From Omphiscola glabra (taxonomy: Eukaryota; Mollusca; Gastropoda; Lymnaeidae): 64,000 nt of DNA. The notes under the pieces were generated by a model. It made no database searches. It had not been told where the DNA came from and saw only the letters and a program-made list of their open reading frames with translations. Each line of letters opens with the position of its first letter. Within the stretch, counting starts at the first letter, position 1. The translations under genes were made by a program, and so were the position numbers. This document shows positions 46,426-58,007 of the stretch, one piece after another. The stretch is from positions 7,786,329 to 7,850,328 of the forward strand of contig OZ024794.1 of NCBI GenBank assembly GCA_964017045.1. The letters are read 5' to 3'.

Positions 46426-47582
46426 ACCACTGACGAAAGTAAATATCTGTCATATCCACTGCATTTTCAACAATAAAATAATCTTACAATTATTGTAGAA
46501 CAAAGCTAATCGCTCCTCTTCAATTGATCTTTGCTCCTCTTCAATCTATGCTCCTATTTTTAATAATGTTCAACGGAATTCAAAACGTTAAACTACAATC
46601 ACATCAATACATTATCTCAAATTCGGCCACTCAAAGGCGAGGTCACTTACAAAGACGAGCGCGTTGTTAACTTGTTAACTGGGATAGGACTTCAAAAGCC
46701 GATATCAAATAACGATTTCATCAACCGACGACCATTACTGAATAATCCTCTCATAGATGCGCATGTCCGTAATGTGGTACAGAAAAAACAGGAAACTTGG
46801 GGGACGAGAATATTCAAACACACAAACTTCTAAGCATGTTATCGACATTAGGGATTTGACCCTGGGCAAATACATTATGCTCTTGTGAGGGAAAATATTC
46901 AGATGCACAACATACAAAAAGCATTTTTTTTTTAAAAAAAGGAAAAAAAGAGGAAAGGAAAGCGACATTTTTTTAGAAATAAAAATGATGCTCATTATAA
47001 ATGCCTAACATACCGTTAAAGAAAAAAAAATGCTTTCTTTTCGGGGAAAAAAATTATGTTTGCCTATGACGTATGTTGTCTCGAATCAGTTTGAGTTTGA
47101 TGCCATAGAAACTATAAATAGAAATGGCTGCCTAGAGAGATAAGGTTCATGTTTAAATCCAGACTATTTGTTAAGACTCCCTCAGGTGACGTCACGAATG
47201 AGATGTTTCATTTTAGGGATAGATAATAGAATGACTATTAATCTAATCTTTATTTTCTGTAACAAACGGCTGCAGTAATGAAAAAAAAAATGTTCTTCTC
47301 TGGATACTTTGCGACCTGGAAAAAGTAATATATCGATTTGTGAACATGTATTTATTAGAACAAACCTCATTTAAAACGTTCACATACAAAATGAATGTAA
47401 TTTAAATTGATAAACATGAAATTAGGACGATTTAACAATAAATAATTGATGAAGTTGGAGATGGTGTTTCTTCTTGGAGTAATTGTTATCACGCGCTGCT
47501 TAGAATGGCCCACTCTGTTGTGTAACATTTGTGTAACATTTGTGGGGACAAATTACGCTGATTATACGAACATAAACATTGT
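46426..47582. other. Unassigned AT-rich sequence
   Basis: No gene, RNA or repeat that I can support. Confidence 0.5.
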
Positions 47583-47880
47583 CAATGTAACAGATAGCTT
47601 ACCAATATAACACTAGTTATTAGACAGTTTACCAATATACCACTAGTTATTAGACAGTTTACCAATATAACACTAGTTATTAGACAGTTTACCAATATAA
47701 CACTAGTTATTAGACAGCTTACCAATATAATACTAGTTATTAGACAAAATATCAGTCTAATACTAGTTATTAGACAACTATCAAATTAAAACTAGTTATT
47801 AGACAGCCTACCAATGTAATACAAGTTATAAGACAGCTTACTAATATCATATTAATTATTAAACAGCTTACCAAAAAAAA
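47583..47880. repeat. 30-bp minisatellite (~10 copies)
   Basis: The unit contains CAGTTTACCAATATAACACT and AGTTATTAGA. It decays on the right, ending in a poly-A at 47873. Confidence 0.93.
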
Positions 47881-48093
47881 AAACATTAATGAATAGAGAG
47901 TTCGAAAAAATTAACATCTTTGATTAGACAGTTTATCAATATTGAGATATTTGATCGGAAAGATTGTTGAAATATACATATGACTATATGACAATTAGTA
48001 TGCAAGACCTAAAGTGATTTTCGACCTGCTGGTGGTGGGCTTTTATCTTAAAAAATAATACTAGTCTAGTTTCTGTTTTCTGTATTATTCACA
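47881..48093. other. Unassigned AT-rich sequence
   Basis: Nothing recognised. Confidence 0.5.
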
Positions 48094-48450
48094 TAAGGGT
48101 CAATTCACGCGATCAAAGTTTCCTTCAAGCATCTGATGCAATTCGTGTATGAAGCCTTGTCACAACTTTCAAATTACTATTTGATCAAATTCTCCAAAAA
48201 AGAAACCACGCACAAAATAATGCGTTCATACACATATTTGACGCGAAGTTTGATCGTGTGAACTGACGCTTAGGGTCGGTTCACACGATTAAATTTCGCG
48301 TCAAATTGTTGCATGAACGCACTATTTTGCGCGTGGTTTCCTTTTTTGGGGAATTTGATCAAATAGTAATTTGAAAGTTGTGACAAGGCTTCATACACGA
48401 ATTGCATCAGATGCTTGAAGGAAAATTTGATCGTGTGAACCGACCCTTAG
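48094..48450. mobile_element. Head-to-head pair of TIR elements forming a ~357-bp palindrome
   Basis: The left copy (48094-48270) and right copy (48271-48450) are near-identical in inverse orientation. They share TTCCTTCAAGCATCTGATGC, AATTCGTGTATGAAGCCTTG, TTCAAATTACTATTTGATCA, and GAAACCACGC. The ends read AAGGGTC and are followed by TTCACACGAT-like sequence. Each half matches the single element at 24034-24215. Confidence 0.93.
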
Positions 48451-48744
48451 ACTAAATAAGATTTTTTTGGAAAGTGCTGGCTTAAAAAACAACAAAATTT
48501 CTCCTAGGGGAACTGACGATTGTGACCCATCCTTTATTTCCCATCACTTATTGTCAGTTTATTCTCTAGCTTAGACAACGGCCGTCGGTATTGTGAGCTG
48601 CATGTGCTCTGTGTGATTGTGATGCTAGGACAGTTCTATCACAAAAATCCCTGTCACAGCTACATCAAGTGACGCTCTATTTTGGTCTATCTTTCTCCAC
48701 AGGCGGTGTAAAGTTATCCCAATGCCTTGTGATATGTTTACAAA

Positions 48745-48825
48745 TTGATTACACACACAGTGACTTCCCACACATTGTCTCCTCACACATTGACTTCCCA
48801 CACATAGTCTCCCCACACATTGTTC
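48745..48825. repeat. Short ~16-bp repeat (CACACATTGACTTCCC)
   Basis: CACACATTGACTTCCC and CACACATTGTCTCC alternate for about five units. Confidence 0.8.
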
Positions 48826-48892
48826 CAACGCGTTGATTTCTCAAAAGTCGACCTCTCACGATTTAATGATTTTCGGCTTTTACAATTAGGGT

Positions 48893-49258
48893 TCGAGTCC
48901 TTCAGGAGCGCATTCCTTTCAGGAGCGCATTCCTTTCAGGACCGCATTCCCTTCAGGACCGCATTCCCTTCAGGACCGCATTCCCTTCAGGAACGCATTC
49001 CCTTCAGAAGCGCATTCCCTTCAGGACCTCATTCCCTTCAGGACCGCATTCCCATCAGGAGCGCAGCGCATTCCATTCAGGACCGCATTCCCTTCAGGAG
49101 CGCATTCCCTTCAGAAACGCATTTCCTTCAGGACCACATTCCCTTCAGGAGCGCATTCTCTTCAGGAGCACATTCCCTTCAGCACCGCATTCCCGTCAGG
49201 AGCGCATTCCCTTCAGGAACGCATTCCCTTTAGGAACGCATTCCCTTCAGGAACGCAT
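48893..49258. repeat. 17-bp minisatellite (~21 copies)
   Basis: The unit is TTCAGGACCGCATTCCC with GGAGCG and GGAACG variants. One irregular unit has a doubled GCGCA at 49061. A plus open frame runs through because 17-bp units carry no stop in any phase. Confidence 0.95.
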
Positions 49259-49769
49259 TTTTGTATTGGCCCCCTAAAGTTCTTACGGACTTTTACGGCC
49301 AAGTCAGGTCTTTTTCGGACTCTCCACAAATTTACAGACGGTCGGAAACTCTGGCTAAAAGTCCTTTGGTCCCTTTAATTTTAAAAGTAATATTTTGTTT
49401 TGTTATTTCGTCATTTTTTCCTGGTATAATTTATGTTTTTGGATACGCCAACCTAATTTACGCCCATGATCGCTCATCTAAGAGATTGCGGCGTCGTGAC
49501 ACAAACAAAAAACGGCAACAAACAACAAACAGAATATCAATGATTATTTCGGTTATAAGAGATGAGCCAGTTGGTTGCCTCCCTTATTCGAGCTCTGACA
49601 AGGGAAACCACAAAGTCATTGAGCTGGAAGACGCAGAGAAAGGGCGCTTAGAGATTACAGTGACTGTAATGATGGCTTGTTAAGAAGTTTAAATTGGATG
49701 ACATATGACGCGAGAGTTCTTTAATATGTTTGGACATTATTGGAACGTCTGACTGGCTGTTTGCCATGT
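49259..49769. other. Unassigned sequence with a 140-residue open frame
   Basis: The plus frame 49261-49683 includes a hydrophobic stretch (residues about 42-68) followed by a basic run (SSKRLRRRDTNKKR). That resembles a membrane protein piece, but no family, splice site or homologue is recognised. Probably chance. Confidence 0.3.
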
Positions 49770-50505
49770 GGAGTCTCACTGGTGGGATGACATGTGGAGT
49801 CTCACTGATGGGATGAAATGTGGAGTCTCACTGGTGGGATGACACGTGGAGCCTGACTGATTGGATGACACGTGGAATCTGACTGGTTGAATGCCATGTG
49901 GAGTCTGACTGATTGGATGAAATGTGGAGTCCGAATGATTGGATGACACGTGTAATCTGACTGGTAGAATGTAATGTGGAGTCTGACTGATTGGAAGACA
50001 TGTGGAGTCTGACTGATTGGATGACATGTGGAGTCTGCTTGATTGGATGACATGTAGAGTCTGTCTGATTGGATGACATGTGGAGTCTGAATGGTTGAAT
50101 GCCATGTTGAGTCTGACTGATTGAATGACATGTGGAGTCTGACTGATTGGATGACATGTGGAGTCTGACTGATTGGATGACATGTGGAGTCTGACTGATT
50201 GGATAACACATGGAGTCTGACTGGTTGAATGCCATGTGGAGTCTGACTGATTGGATGTCATGTGGAGTCTGAATGATTGGATGACATGTGGAGACTGACT
50301 GATTGGAAGACATATGGAGTCTGACTGAACATATGGAGTCTGGCTGATTGGTAGAATTATGGACTCTGACTGGCTGGATGAACTGTTGATTCTGACAGAT
50401 TGGATTACATGTGGAGTCTGCCAGGCTGGATGGCATGTGGAGTATGGCAGATTGGATGACATGTGGGGGTGGAGTCTACTTGGTTGGATGATATGTGGCG
50501 TCTGA
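49770..50505. repeat. 26-bp minisatellite (~28 copies)
   Basis: The unit contains TGGAGTCTGACTGATTGGAT and GACATG. Copies differ at many single sites, so it is older than most arrays here. All three minus frames are open, and 26 bp cycles each frame through all phases. Confidence 0.95.
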
Positions 50506-50699
50506 CAGTTGAAGCCTTGATCAATAAACCGATGTCATCTTGATCAGGATCTTCCAACTGAAGACACATCGAAGACAAATCGATGCATATTCCTGAATGT
50601 TTCCACTTGAACGAAACCGACATTTTGGATCACCTGGATACTCATCTCTTCAATTAATTTCTAGAGTGATTTTAATAGACGCATTTGAAAATCCTGTAG

Positions 50700-51090
50700 A
50701 TTTCCATCTAATTTATGACATCCCTAATTAATGACACCCCTAATTAACGACACCCTTAATTTATGAAACCCCTAATTAATCACACCCCCAATAAATGACA
50801 CCCCTAATTGATGGCACCCTTTATTAATGACACCCCTAATTATTAACACCCATATTTTGACACTAATTAAAAGCAGCCTAATTAACGAGACCCCAAATTA
50901 TTGACACCCCTAATTAATAACACATCTAATTAATGACACCCTTCATTAATAAAAATCGGAATTATGACGCCTTTAATGAACAGAAACCTTAATCAAAGTC
51001 ACACTTAATTAAATTTACTCCAAATAAATAACACCCCAGTTATAACACCACTAATTATTGATATCCCTAAGTAAATGACACCACATAATG
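50700..51090. repeat. Degenerate ~16-bp repeat (CACCCCTAATTAATGA)
   Basis: About 22 worn units of ACACCCCTAATTAATG with variable length (14-19 bp). It is the least regular of the long arrays. Confidence 0.85.
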
Positions 51091-51143
51091 GGCCAAAGGT
51101 GAAGCTGAGATTTTAGATTATGACAGGAAAATCTGATGTGCGA

Positions 51144-51397
51144 AATTGAAGGGCCGAATAGAAAAAGTACTTAAGTGTATTTTTGAAGTTTTGAGAAAAT
51201 TGAGTTTAAAATTTTAAAATTCTTATTTAGATACATTAAAATCTGTTCCCGGTAAATCTGAATCAAACACTTATGAACATTTTTCATGAATGATATTTAC
51301 AGGAATGATTCAGGGGAAGTACTCAAATATAATGCCTGCCTCAACTCATTTTTGAAAAATTGTAACTTAAGTACTTTTTCTACTCAGCCCTTCAATT
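51144..51397. mobile_element. MITE (254 bp) with ~32-bp terminal inverted repeats
   Basis: AATTGAAGGGC, AGAAAAAGTACTTAAG at the left is matched inverted at the right with about three mismatches. A second internal pair (CGGTAAAT and ATTTACAGG) extends the pairing towards the centre. AATT borders both ends. It encodes nothing. Confidence 0.88.
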
Positions 51398-53044
51398 ATA
51401 CAACAGTTCTGCTCCCAACTGTACCTGAAACACTATGATGCAACAACTGCAGTTTATGGATCTCAAATTGGTGCAGATAAGCCCCCTAATCAAAGTATTG
51501 CAATGAGTTTGATGGGATGGCAAATCCAAGAAACTTGCCTAAAAATCAACCAAAAAACAAAATAAGAGAACCGACACCAAAGAAACACAAAATAGAATAA
51601 ATTAGAAAATATCAGTTTAACCTAAGAGCGAGTGTTGAGTTTCTGAATCTAAGTTATGATGTTTGGGAGTGTCATGCTTTCCAACATACGTAATAACGGA
51701 AAGCTACGCGGCTTGATGGTTGATACCATGTGTTCAATCCAGCAGCCTCGCAGCCTACTACTACAGCCGAGGCTTCTACCCTAGATATGTCCCTAAAAGA
51801 CAAGATGTCTGATTATTTCTTCGCCATTTCTGACCACACTAATGGAACTAACAAAGATCTAATCACTTTGCCGTAACAATATAAACTTCGTCACTTACAA
51901 ATTAATAACACGTGTAAATGAAGAAAACCCAACGTTTTAATCGGATGAACTAAACAAACGAACATGCACCGAAACACACAAATGATGCGCAAACACACCG
52001 CATCATGTTCTAGCTTTATGTAATTTTATTCTGCGCTGAATTTTTTGTGTTGTACAGATGCCGAGTCAAACAACAGATGACAGAATGTGAAACTGGTCAT
52101 TTTGGCCCCCATGCTGGTAGCTAACATCGTTACAGAGGGCACGGACGGCTTTCGTCTTTACGGCCTTGACACTGATGCTATTTTTAGCCCAGACGCACTA
52201 AAACAACAAAGCACAAAACAGATTAATTATCCCCTAGTTGTGATGTTTTCGTCTTTGAGACTGTTTCTATTTTTGAGCCCCCATCACAATTTAATGGGCG
52301 TTACCCGTGCCAGCGTTAATACCAAATAGGACTTCATTGGACAAGTATCATCTGCTAGAATCTAGATAATCTAGATTATATCGCCTTCAGTAACGAGACG
52401 TCAAGATATGACCACATCTTTATAACAAATCATTCCGGCCAAACCAAAAGGACGGGCGACAGTGTCTTCACGGCCCGGGATAAAAAACATCTTTAAGTAC
52501 AGATTTAATTTGCGAGTTTAATTGTAATGAAATAGTGGCCCAGGGCCACACGCCACGGGCTTAAACGGCAAACCGGGATTTTTCTAGGTGTCTCGGCGGC
52601 CCGATCCAGCTCTGCTCAATTGTGATTTTATAATCTTGGCGTTCATGGTGAGCCCGTGTGTTGCCATTGTAATCTAAACACGGACTAACAATAGTTGAAT
52701 TGATTTTGTCAAAACGTATTAATGGGATAATCTCTAGATATCAATGAGGCGGTTAGATAAGGACTAAGAACCTGGTATGTCATCTAACATGTTTATAGAG
52801 CATCCAAACTATTAGTTCACAGGGTCATGGCATAATTCAACAAATCTATATATTAATTTGGGGTTTAAACTCTTTAGTTTGAGATCCAGGTTGACACTAA
52901 ATACTTTAAGGAAACAAAAGAAAACGTTCAGAAATCAACAAGAAAAGCAAAGTCACCAACGCTCACTTACCAGCTGATGTGTAATGAAAGAAAAAAAAAA
53001 TAATTTGTCTGGGAAATGTCAATGGTTTCGATGATACAAATGTT
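51398..53044. other. Unassigned sequence
   Basis: No gene is supported. The 80-residue plus open frame at 52087-52329 lacks any recognised domain. ATCTAGATAATCTAGAT near 52362 is a short palindrome. Confidence 0.45.
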
Positions 53045-53150
53045 GGAGGTGGTACCTTGGTGTGGCTAAAGGTGGTGTGTTGGTGTGGGTAAAGCTGGTG
53101 TTTTGGTGTGGGTAAAGCTGGTGTTTTGGTGTGGGTAAAGGTGTTGTCTC
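53045..53150. repeat. 23-bp repeat (~4.5 copies)
   Basis: TGGTGTGGGTAAAGCTGGTG recurs every 23 bp, with worn first and last copies. Confidence 0.9.
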
Positions 53151-54073
53151 GCTTTGTGTTGGTAAAACTGATGTCGTGGTGGTTCTAACGATGTGGTTGG
53201 AGGGCGTACTACGCCCTTGAGAAAGAATATTGTTTTCTGTCGAATCTCGAGACTGGTCAAATACAATCAGTGTCGTGGCCCAAGACACACACAATCCTAT
53301 GTGGCATCGATCGCTATATCCCAGAATCCTAAAGTACGGCATTCAAGACCATAGAAAAGGCGGTCGAAGTAACAACCTGCCTACTGCCTTCTTAGTGACC
53401 TACTGAGTCAAAGGGCAGACAAATATCGGCTATATGAATCTTGGTCAACTACAACCACCAGCACTTAACCGCCGCCACTACTCGGACATCTCCCTAACGA
53501 CTTGTTTACAACACTGATGTTGGCCAAAGTTGGACATCCGGCCAAATCGCTCTTGGTGAGTAAATATTAATCAAAAGTCACCACGGTGTAGCTCGAAATG
53601 TGGCAGCTATGAAATGATAAACATGAGCGCGCTCCTAGCGACGCAGTAATCAGTTGATCATTACCTAGACACAGAGGAGTTGAATCGAGTTTGGAGGTCA
53701 GTGACCGGAGTCGGAATAGCACGGATCTCGTATATTTCGGATTTACTGAGAAATCGAATTCGTCAAACGTATCTCTTATTTTTAAACGATGCCCAATGTG
53801 AATTGTACTTGCGTGGGTTGTAAGCCTAGCAAACCAACTTGGGCTCGATGGCCTACATCAGCGGAGTGATATTTGTCAAATGGTGTCGCTACTACGCAGC
53901 TGGACTGGAGTTGTTGCCCCGTGGTGCCAGGGCAACCCATGGACACGGAATAAAACGTAATTGAAAATGTTACGTTAATCTGCTACCAGGAGATATTTCG
54001 TCAATATCAATGTTAAAAGATGTAATCTTAAAAAGAGTAGGGGAACATAATGTTATATTTATTGTAGATATAT
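53151..54073. other. Unassigned sequence
   Basis: Mixed-composition sequence. No gene, RNA or repeat is supported. Confidence 0.45.
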
Positions 54074-54374
54074 GGACAATTTACAGGAGGCGTGGTTAAA
54101 ATGTGGTGACGGATTAATTACAGGAGGCGTGGTTAACATGTGGTGACGGATTAATTACAGAAGGCGTGGTTAAGATGTGGTGACGGATTAATTACAGGAG
54201 GCGTGGTTAAGATGTGGAGACGGATTATTTACAGCAGGCGTGGTTAAGATGTGGAGACGGATTATTTACAGCAGGCGTGGTTAAGATGTGGAGACGGATT
54301 AATTACAGGAGGCGTGGTTAAGATGTGGTGACGGATTATTTACAGGCGGCGTGGTTAAGATGTGGAGACTGATT
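54074..54374. repeat. 37-bp minisatellite (8 copies)
   Basis: The unit contains GATTAATTACAGGAGGCGTG and GTTAAGATGTGGTGACG, with TATTTACAGCAGG and GGAGACG variants. Confidence 0.95.
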
Positions 54375-54427
54375 AAAGAGAATTTTATCATGTTTCAAAA
54401 TACGCAGGAAAAGTTTCATAAATAAAC

Positions 54428-54722
54428 GTCTACGAACTCCACCCAACTCCACTCAACCCCACTCCGCCCAAACCTACTTCACCCCACTTCACCCCAATCC
54501 ACCCAACTCCACTCCACTCCACCCAACCCCACTCCACCCAACCCCACTCCACCCCAATCCACCCAACCCTACATCACTCCACTCCACCCAACACTATTCA
54601 CTCCGCTTCACTCCAATCCCACGCCACTCCACTCCCTCCATCCCACTCCATTCCATACCCACTCAGCCCACCCATCTCCAGCCCACCCCATCCAACTACA
54701 CCCCACTCCACTCCCCACCACT
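54428..54722. repeat. CCACTCCACCCAACC degenerate repeat
   Basis: Five- to ten-base words CCACT, CCACC and CCAAC are mixed. The plus strand is nearly G-free. Confidence 0.88.
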
Positions 54723-54837
54723 TTTCATTTTGTTGTCTCCTATTCTCCAATTTGTTTTGGTCATCCTTCAAAGTTATGGTGTAATTATATTGTTTTATAA
54801 ATTAAGAGATACATTTACCCGTCCAACCGCTTCTTTA
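54723..54837. other. Short spacer between arrays
   Basis: Unique-looking AT-rich sequence between the CCACT array and the 20-bp array; nothing recognised. Confidence 0.5.
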
Positions 54838-55535
54838 TGGACGCCTTTGGGTTTATTATGACGCCCCTAGATTTATTAGGACACCACTAGATTTATTAGG
54901 ACGCCCCTAGATTTATTAGAATACTCCTGGGTTATTAGGACGCCGGTAGATTTATTAGGACGCCCCTGGATTTATTAGGCGCCCCAAATTTATTAGGACG
55001 CCCCTAGGTTAATTAGGACGCCCCTAGATTTATTAGAATATCCCTAGGTTTATTAGGATGCCCCTAGATTTATTAGGATATCCCTGGGTTTATTAGGACG
55101 CCCCTTGATTTATTAGTACGCCCCTAGGTTATTAGGACGCCCCTTGATTTATTAGGACGCCCTTTGGTTTATTAGGACGCCCACAGATTTATTAGGACGC
55201 CTCTATGTTTATTAGGACGCCCCTAGATTTATTAGGACGCCTCTATGTTTATTAGGACGCCCCTAGGTTTATTAGGACGCCCCTAGGTTTATTAGGACGC
55301 CCCTAGGTTTATTAGGACGCCACTTGATTTATTAGGACGTCCCTGGGTTTATTAGGACGCCCCTAGGTTTATTAGGACGCCCCTAGGTTTATTAGGACGC
55401 CCCTAGGTTTATTAGGACGCCCCTAGGTTTATTAGGACGCCCCTTGATTTATTAGGACGTCCCTGGGTTTATTAGGACGCCCCTTGATTTATTAGGAAGT
55501 CCCTGGGTTTATTAGGACGTCCCTGGGTTTATTAC
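54838..55535. repeat. 20-bp minisatellite (~35 copies)
   Basis: The unit is TTTATTAGGACGCCCCTAGG. The left half is more diverged (GAATATCCC and shortened units). The right half is near-uniform, with a CTTGATTTATT variant every few units. Confidence 0.95.
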
Positions 55536-56334
55536 ATGCATGATGTCTTTAGATATGATATACCTGGTTTCTTGAAGTTTTGTTAAAATAAAAATTGAGA
55601 TGTGCAAGAAAAGCGGATTACTTGAAGAGTTTTTTTGTGAATGGAGATTTGCTTCGTTTACGCGATGATTTTTCAAGTTTGAGATTCATATTTTTATAAA
55701 ATGATGTGGAACGCACATGATGATGTTTCAAGATTATTCATTTGTCATCCCAGACGTCACAGCTTGTATTTCCATTGAACCCCACGGCTCATGGGCATCA
55801 TATCATGGCATTCAATTGCTCGGGGGAAAAAAACAGTGTCCCGAAGAGTGGATATTCCATTACTTATATTTGGGTTGTTGGAGACAAAAAAAACAACAAC
55901 TCTTTGCCCTCTCTTTGATGTAGTGGACATGCTTATCAATGTGCAGCAGGGATGGGCGAAGCGGGAGAGAGCAGTGACGACAAAACCTTGTTATATTTGC
56001 TGTTTCTAGCATTTTCAAAAACATGTTGGGCGAATCTCGAGAAATACACGTGACAGGCACGAGGTAGAGGAAGGATCGAGTACTTGTTTAAGGCCATGAA
56101 ACACATCACGTCGGGTTGCAGCGCCCCCCCCCCCCTTTATTATCATCACGTCTTAAGGAAACTAAATTAATGACCCAAATCAGCTCCACCCCCTTACACT
56201 ACAGTGAGCCTTCTCAGCTCAGAGTCGTCGCCTGGGGCGTGGGGCGTGTACCCCCCTGTGGACCTCTGTGATTAAGGGCCCCAATGTTGTGATGTGGAAA
56301 AACAATTAAAAGAAGTTTCCCCGTTTTAATAAGG
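55536..56334. other. Unassigned sequence
   Basis: No supported gene. Overlapping short open frames on both strands at 55717-56060 are mutually antisense and carry no recognised domain. A 13-base C-run lies near 56125. Confidence 0.45.
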
Positions 56335-56580
56335 AAAAGATAGAGAGAGAAAAAGATTGAGAAAGAAAACAGAGGGAGAGAGAAAGAAACGATAGAGAAA
56401 GAGAGATAGAGAGAGAAAGGAAAGAGAGTGAGAAAGAAGGAGAGAGAGAGAGAGAGAGAAAGAAAGAAAGAGAAAGAACGAAAAAGAGTAAGAGAGAAAG
56501 AAAAGAATGATAGAGAGAAAAAATGAGAGAAAGTAGATAGAGAGAGACATAAATCGAAAAGTTGGAAATGTAGAGGAGAG

Positions 56581-56617
<37 letters not shown>

Positions 56618-56650
56618 AGAATGATAGAGAGAGAGAGAGAGAGAGAGTTC
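56335..56650. repeat. GA-rich purine tract
   Basis: AGAGAGAGA and AGAAAGAGAGA units make the plus strand almost all purine for over 300 bp, a mirror-repeat type that can form triplex DNA. The Ser/Leu/Phe open frames on minus are artefacts. Confidence 0.93.
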
Positions 56651-56989
56651 TTAATACCTTCGCTGAGTCGCCCTTGCAACCAAGTGAAATCCTCTTTAAA
56701 ACCATGCAATGTTCCATTGCGAACCACCTACAAACATAGGATCCAGAATGATCAATACATTGATCGGAGGCCCTCAAAATATAGAAGAAGAAGATTTAGT
56801 CCTTGTATGTTAAGTCACTATGTTTGATGGATACTGAATTGATTCTGGATATCAAGGAATCTGTTCGACCTATCTAAATACATGGATTTAGTGTCAATAT
56901 TGTTATAGTAACGATGGACTTTGGGACGACTCCTACTTCGAATCCTCTTTGTAAGGTTAAGGACGTGATGATCCGCATTGCAAAAATTA

Positions 56990-57145
56990 ATGCCAATATA
57001 ATGCCATTCAATGCCATTCCATGCCAATCCATGCCAATATAGTGCCAATATAATGCCAATATAATGTCAATATAATGCCAATCATTGCTAATCCATGCCA
57101 TTCCATACCAAATTATGCCAATCCATGCCAATATAATGCCAATAA
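56990..57145. repeat. 10-11-bp repeat (ATGCCAATATA)
   Basis: ATGCCAATATA and ATGCCAATCC alternate for about 15 units. Confidence 0.9.
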
Positions 57146-57439
57146 AATAACATCATAATGATATAAATAACAAGAAAAAAACAACACATTTTTACACCTT
57201 TACATCCGATATCGAATACTGATGAGCCCCAATTAGGCGAAAAGGTCAATAAAATGTCATTAAAATAAATCATTCTTTACTCATACTTTGTCCTGAAGCC
57301 ATAATTATTTCATTGATTCCACATCTAAAGACCTCGACTCTAATTTGTTGACTCTATACTACGTCTAGCGGACACTTGATTGTGTCGGCAAAAGGTTCCA
57401 GGGTTCTTAGTTCGTACCTAACTACGAATCAAGTGGACC

Positions 57440-57598
57440 AAATGTCATTTGATGTCTTGTTGAAATAGCAACTAATTTTATTTCATTTGATGTCTTGTTG
57501 ATATAGCAACTAATTTTATGTCATTTGATGTCTTGTTGATATAGCAACTAATTTTATGTCATTTGATGTCTTGTTGATATAGCAACTAATTTTATGAA
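57440..57598. repeat. 38-bp minisatellite (~4 copies)
   Basis: CATTTGATGTCTTGTTGATA and TAGCAACTAATTTTATGT recur every 38 bp with one or two substitutions. Confidence 0.95.
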
Positions 57599-57769
57599 AT
57601 GATTGGGGAAATGAGAAACAGGCCTTATACACGCGTCTAGAAGGATTGAGGGAGATATTTTTTGCTCTCACTATAACGATAGAGATTTGCTATACGAGAC
57701 ATAGATTGGTTTACATTTGCCGTGTGTGTGTGTTCATTTTATCAACATTGTACTTTTCTTCAACATTGT

Positions 57770-58007
57770 GCCCGTACTAGCCATCACTGTACTGTAGGTC
57801 AATAGCTTTAGTTTGTATTCTTTATTTTATTTTGTAATATTAAATTAACTCTCAAAAAATTATTAATTGTTATTAGCCCCAGTTTGTGGTATCGTTTCTG
57901 TTATACTGTATTTAATTTGTGGTATCGTTTCTTGCTGTGTACCGTGTGTCAACGAGCCATACAGTTAAATAAGATATTAAATTCTCTATACTTACAACGG
58001 TACGTAA
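57770..58007 (+). mobile_element. Divergent LTR fragment (3' part)
   Basis: It resembles 14545-14775: CTGTACTGTAGGTCAATAGC, TTTTGTAAT, TTATTAATTGTTATTAGCCC, GGTATCGTTTCT, ACGAGCCATA, and a terminal CGGTACGTAACA. The CGTAACA end mirrors the TGTTA start of the solo LTRs, as expected of LTR termini. Confidence 0.75.

Noticed and set aside
48885..48897. GGTTCGAGTCC resembling a tRNA B box
   Set aside because: No matching A box and no cloverleaf in the 70 bases upstream. It adjoins the 17-bp array.
49261..49683. 140-codon open frame as a membrane protein gene
   Set aside because: A hydrophobic stretch and a basic run are present, but there is no homologue I recognise, no splice evidence, and composition is like the surrounding sequence.
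49776..50462. Minus open frame of 228 codons
   Set aside because: It is the 26-bp array, open in all three frames.
56214..56777. Ser/Leu/Phe-rich minus open frame
   Set aside because: Translation of the GA microsatellite.
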